Positions 62,234 to 64,000 of a DNA stretch of 64,000 nt are shown one piece after another. Position numbers and translations under genes: made by a program. The stretch covers positions 558,001 to 622,000 of the forward strand of contig JANUWI010000004.1 of the NCBI GenBank assembly GCA_025504975.1, read 5' to 3'. Each line of letters opens with the position of its first letter. Positions within the stretch are counted from its first letter, which is position 1. The notes beneath the pieces are model-generated. The model made no database searches, had not been told where the DNA came from, and was given only the letters and a program-made list of their open reading frames with translations. The DNA is from Plenodomus lindquistii (lineage: Eukaryota; Ascomycota; Dothideomycetes; Pleosporales; Leptosphaeriaceae).

Positions 62234-64000
62234 ACTACCTATACTATACTTACTATATATAATACTTATAATACGCTTATAAAGTATATTACACTACTAT
62301 AAACTACTACTATAAATTATTAAACTCTAGGCTTGTAGATTACGTGCGCCTAGTAAAAAAACCTAGTAACTTTAGTATACTAAAAGGGTTAACGTATATT
62401 ATTTAATACTATAACTTTAAAAATAGTTAGAAATGCTATTTACTTTTTTAGATTTTTTTATATTACTTATATATATAGCTTTGCTTATTCTGCGTATATT
62501 AGCTATATTATTTAAAGTATAGACTTTAGTTATAGTAACTACTACGCTATTAGTTAAACACATTTTTTATAAATTTTATATAGGTAATACTGTAGATAAA
62601 AAAGAGATAGTATTACTATATATAGTATTAGAGAACTCTATTATAGTAGTAGATAAGTAATAGTATTAATTAAATATTATAATTTAGTATAGGTAGTAGT
62701 ATATAGTATTATATCTATAATATAGCCTAAATATAAAAAGCGTTTATAGTAGTATTTATTATTCTATATTAGCTACTTTATTAGCAGGCTTAACTTCTCT
62801 AGAGCTAGGTTAAAGTTATTTAAAAAAATTAGTAGGCTTAATTAAAAATAAAAGTTAGCTTTAAAAAGCTTGCCTTGCTAGTAGAACTCTATAAAAGTTA
62901 CTTCTACTTTTTTTTATTCTACTATTATTTTCTTTACTATAGCACGTTGCTCTAGAGGTAACTTTATAAGTTTATTAGCTTCTATACTATTAGGTTTACT
63001 ATCTAATTTAATTTTATCTACTACTATATTTTCTAGCTTAGTAGTTAAATAATTCTCTATTAGTTTTTTAATTACTAGCTATTTATTAGCCTTCTATACT
63101 ATACCCTTTTTTAACTAAAATAACTAGGCTAATGTAAAAGGCTCTATAAAATATTAGTATTATTTAGGTAACTAGCCTATAATCTACTAACTAGTTAAGT
63201 AAAGTCTACTATAGCTAATAATTTAACTATATTTTTACTCTAATAGCTAATAGTAAAGTCTAGAGCTACTACTATAAAAGCTATTAATATTATACTAGGT
63301 ATATTAAACTACTTTATAGTGCTGTTTTTTACTACTAGCCTCTACTTTAATATAGATAGATACTAAGTTTTAGTAAATATTTTAGCTATTACTTAATATT
63401 TAAATAGAGTACTATAGTTAGTTAAATTACTATAAATAAATTTAAACCTTTTATATAGTTTAGCTAGTAATATAGATGCTATTATACTAGTATAAAGGCT
63501 GTACTAGCGCTCTACTATAGAGTAAACTACATTTATTATATAATAATAGAAGCTAGTTAGAGTGTTATATATCTAAAGTTATTAGTTATATTTAATATAA
63601 ATAGAGGTACGCACTTTTTTTATAGAGTTTTTATATAAGTTTTATTATAGTATCTCTGTTTTAAATATTACTACTATTTATTTATCTAATAAAAGCGCTT
63701 TAAATTTACTTTTATAAAAGTCTATTTATAGAGTTACTATATAAATATAGCTTACGTTATTCTCTATAAATATAGTATATAATAAAAGCTTTATTATACG
63801 CCTTATTATTTTACTCTTTTTAAACTATAAATATTTAGTTTTTTATTTTTTAAGTCTTTATACTTAAATTGCCTAGTTAGATCTAGTATTTAACGCTTTG
63901 CGCTTAGAATAGGTATTTTATAAAAAAAAAAAGTTTAAAGCTATATAAATATTAGTATATAAGTACTAAAACGTATTACTATAAATATATATCTATATCT
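62234..64000 (-). other. Degraded repeat with a minus-strand coding trace, class unknown
   Basis: Continues the target sequence of the chromovirus. On the minus strand, about 62,880-63,100, a frame reads like a decayed protein (for example ANKLIKLPLEQRAIVKKIIV, then stop, KKVEVTFIEFY), with stops where Trp or Gln would be expected. I do not recognise the family; a gag-like or other transposon protein is possible. No LTR or TIR was found within the window, which ends inside this sequence. Confidence 0.4.

Larger units (their letters stand above)
15590..64000. other. AT-rich block of RIP-degraded transposons
   Basis: From about 15,590 the base composition drops sharply to mostly A and T and stays so to the end of the window. 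CpA and TpG are almost absent while TpA is very common, and many CpT, CpC and CpG remain; for example 15,661-15,960 contains no CA or TG at all. This is the product expected of repeat-induced point mutation (C to T at CpA on either strand). No long open reading frame survives. Recognisable protein traces carry Asp to Asn, Cys to Tyr, His to Tyr, Trp to stop and Gln to stop changes, as RIP predicts. Confidence 0.95.

Noticed and set aside
15590..64000. Mitochondrial DNA insertion or a centromere as the cause of the high AT content
   Set aside because: CpA depletion, transposon protein traces, LTRs and TIRs explain the block. Nothing mitochondrial was seen, and although centromeres can be AT-rich and RIPed, there is no positive sign of one here.
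15590..64000. Short direct repeats in the AT block as CRISPR-like arrays or satellite DNA
   Set aside because: No regular repeat-spacer spacing; the repetition comes from low complexity and from LTR internal repeats. The organism is eukaryotic.
1..64000. A secondary-metabolite gene cluster, defence system or other novel multi-gene system
   Set aside because: The seven genes are housekeeping or cell-wall genes plus one unknown, and the rest is dead transposon DNA. Only the galactofuranose pair shows a functional link.

Overview
The window is nuclear DNA of a filamentous ascomycete. Short introns with GT..AG ends, fungal gene content (UDP-galactopyranose mutase, a GPI-anchored Crh-type glycosidase, fungal-style eL18 ribosomal protein) and a large AT-rich block with the signature of repeat-induced point mutation (RIP) all point that way. 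A bipartite layout of GC-balanced gene DNA next to AT-rich blocks of RIPed transposons is well known from Dothideomycetes such as Leptosphaeria, so a Pleosporales-like fungus is my inference; the species cannot be fixed from the sequence alone.

Positions 1-15,590 are ordinary gene-bearing DNA with seven protein-coding genes, for which I rebuilt exon structures by hand. In order: ribosomal protein eL18 (minus, 5 exons); a 10-TM nucleotide-sugar/triose-phosphate transporter (minus, 5 exons); UDP-galactopyranose mutase (plus, 4 exons); gamma-glutamyl phosphate reductase, PRO2 (plus, 1 exon); a zinc alcohol dehydrogenase (minus, 6 exons); a GH16 Crh-type cell-wall transglycosylase (plus, 2 exons); and an uncharacterised fungal protein (minus, 1 exon). 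The transporter and the mutase are divergent neighbours around one 1.3 kb promoter region. This matches the adjacent UDP-Galf mutase/UDP-Galf transporter pair of Aspergillus (glfA/glfB, ugmA/ugtA), so they probably form a two-gene galactofuranose unit for cell-wall glycans. Two short inverted-repeat elements lie in intergenic DNA; one (15,348-15,475) is a clean MITE with a TA target duplication, about 115 bp from the start of the AT block.

Positions ~15,590-64,000 are an AT-rich block with almost no CpA/TpG dinucleotides over long stretches and no intact gene. I could resolve it into nested, RIP-destroyed transposons: a Ty3/Gypsy element in minus orientation (~16.6-44.5 kb) that was split by a Fot1-like DNA transposon (16,769-26,104), itself split by a full-length Gypsy (18,210-25,692); a second full-length Gypsy (26,483-34,467); and two more Fot1-like elements (34,663-36,517; 41,668-43,518). 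Beyond it lie a Copia remnant split by a divergent Fot1-like element (45,588-47,419), a truncated Fot1-like element, a truncated Gypsy copy, and a less decayed chromodomain-bearing Gypsy (54,812-62,228). Several elements still have matching LTRs or TIRs and exact target-site duplications. The window ends inside further degraded repeat DNA.

I did not find a new type of biological system. The strongest points are the galactofuranose gene pair, the fully resolvable insertion history, and the near-total CpA-specific RIP. All coordinates and splice sites come from reading the sequence by eye, with no transcript data.
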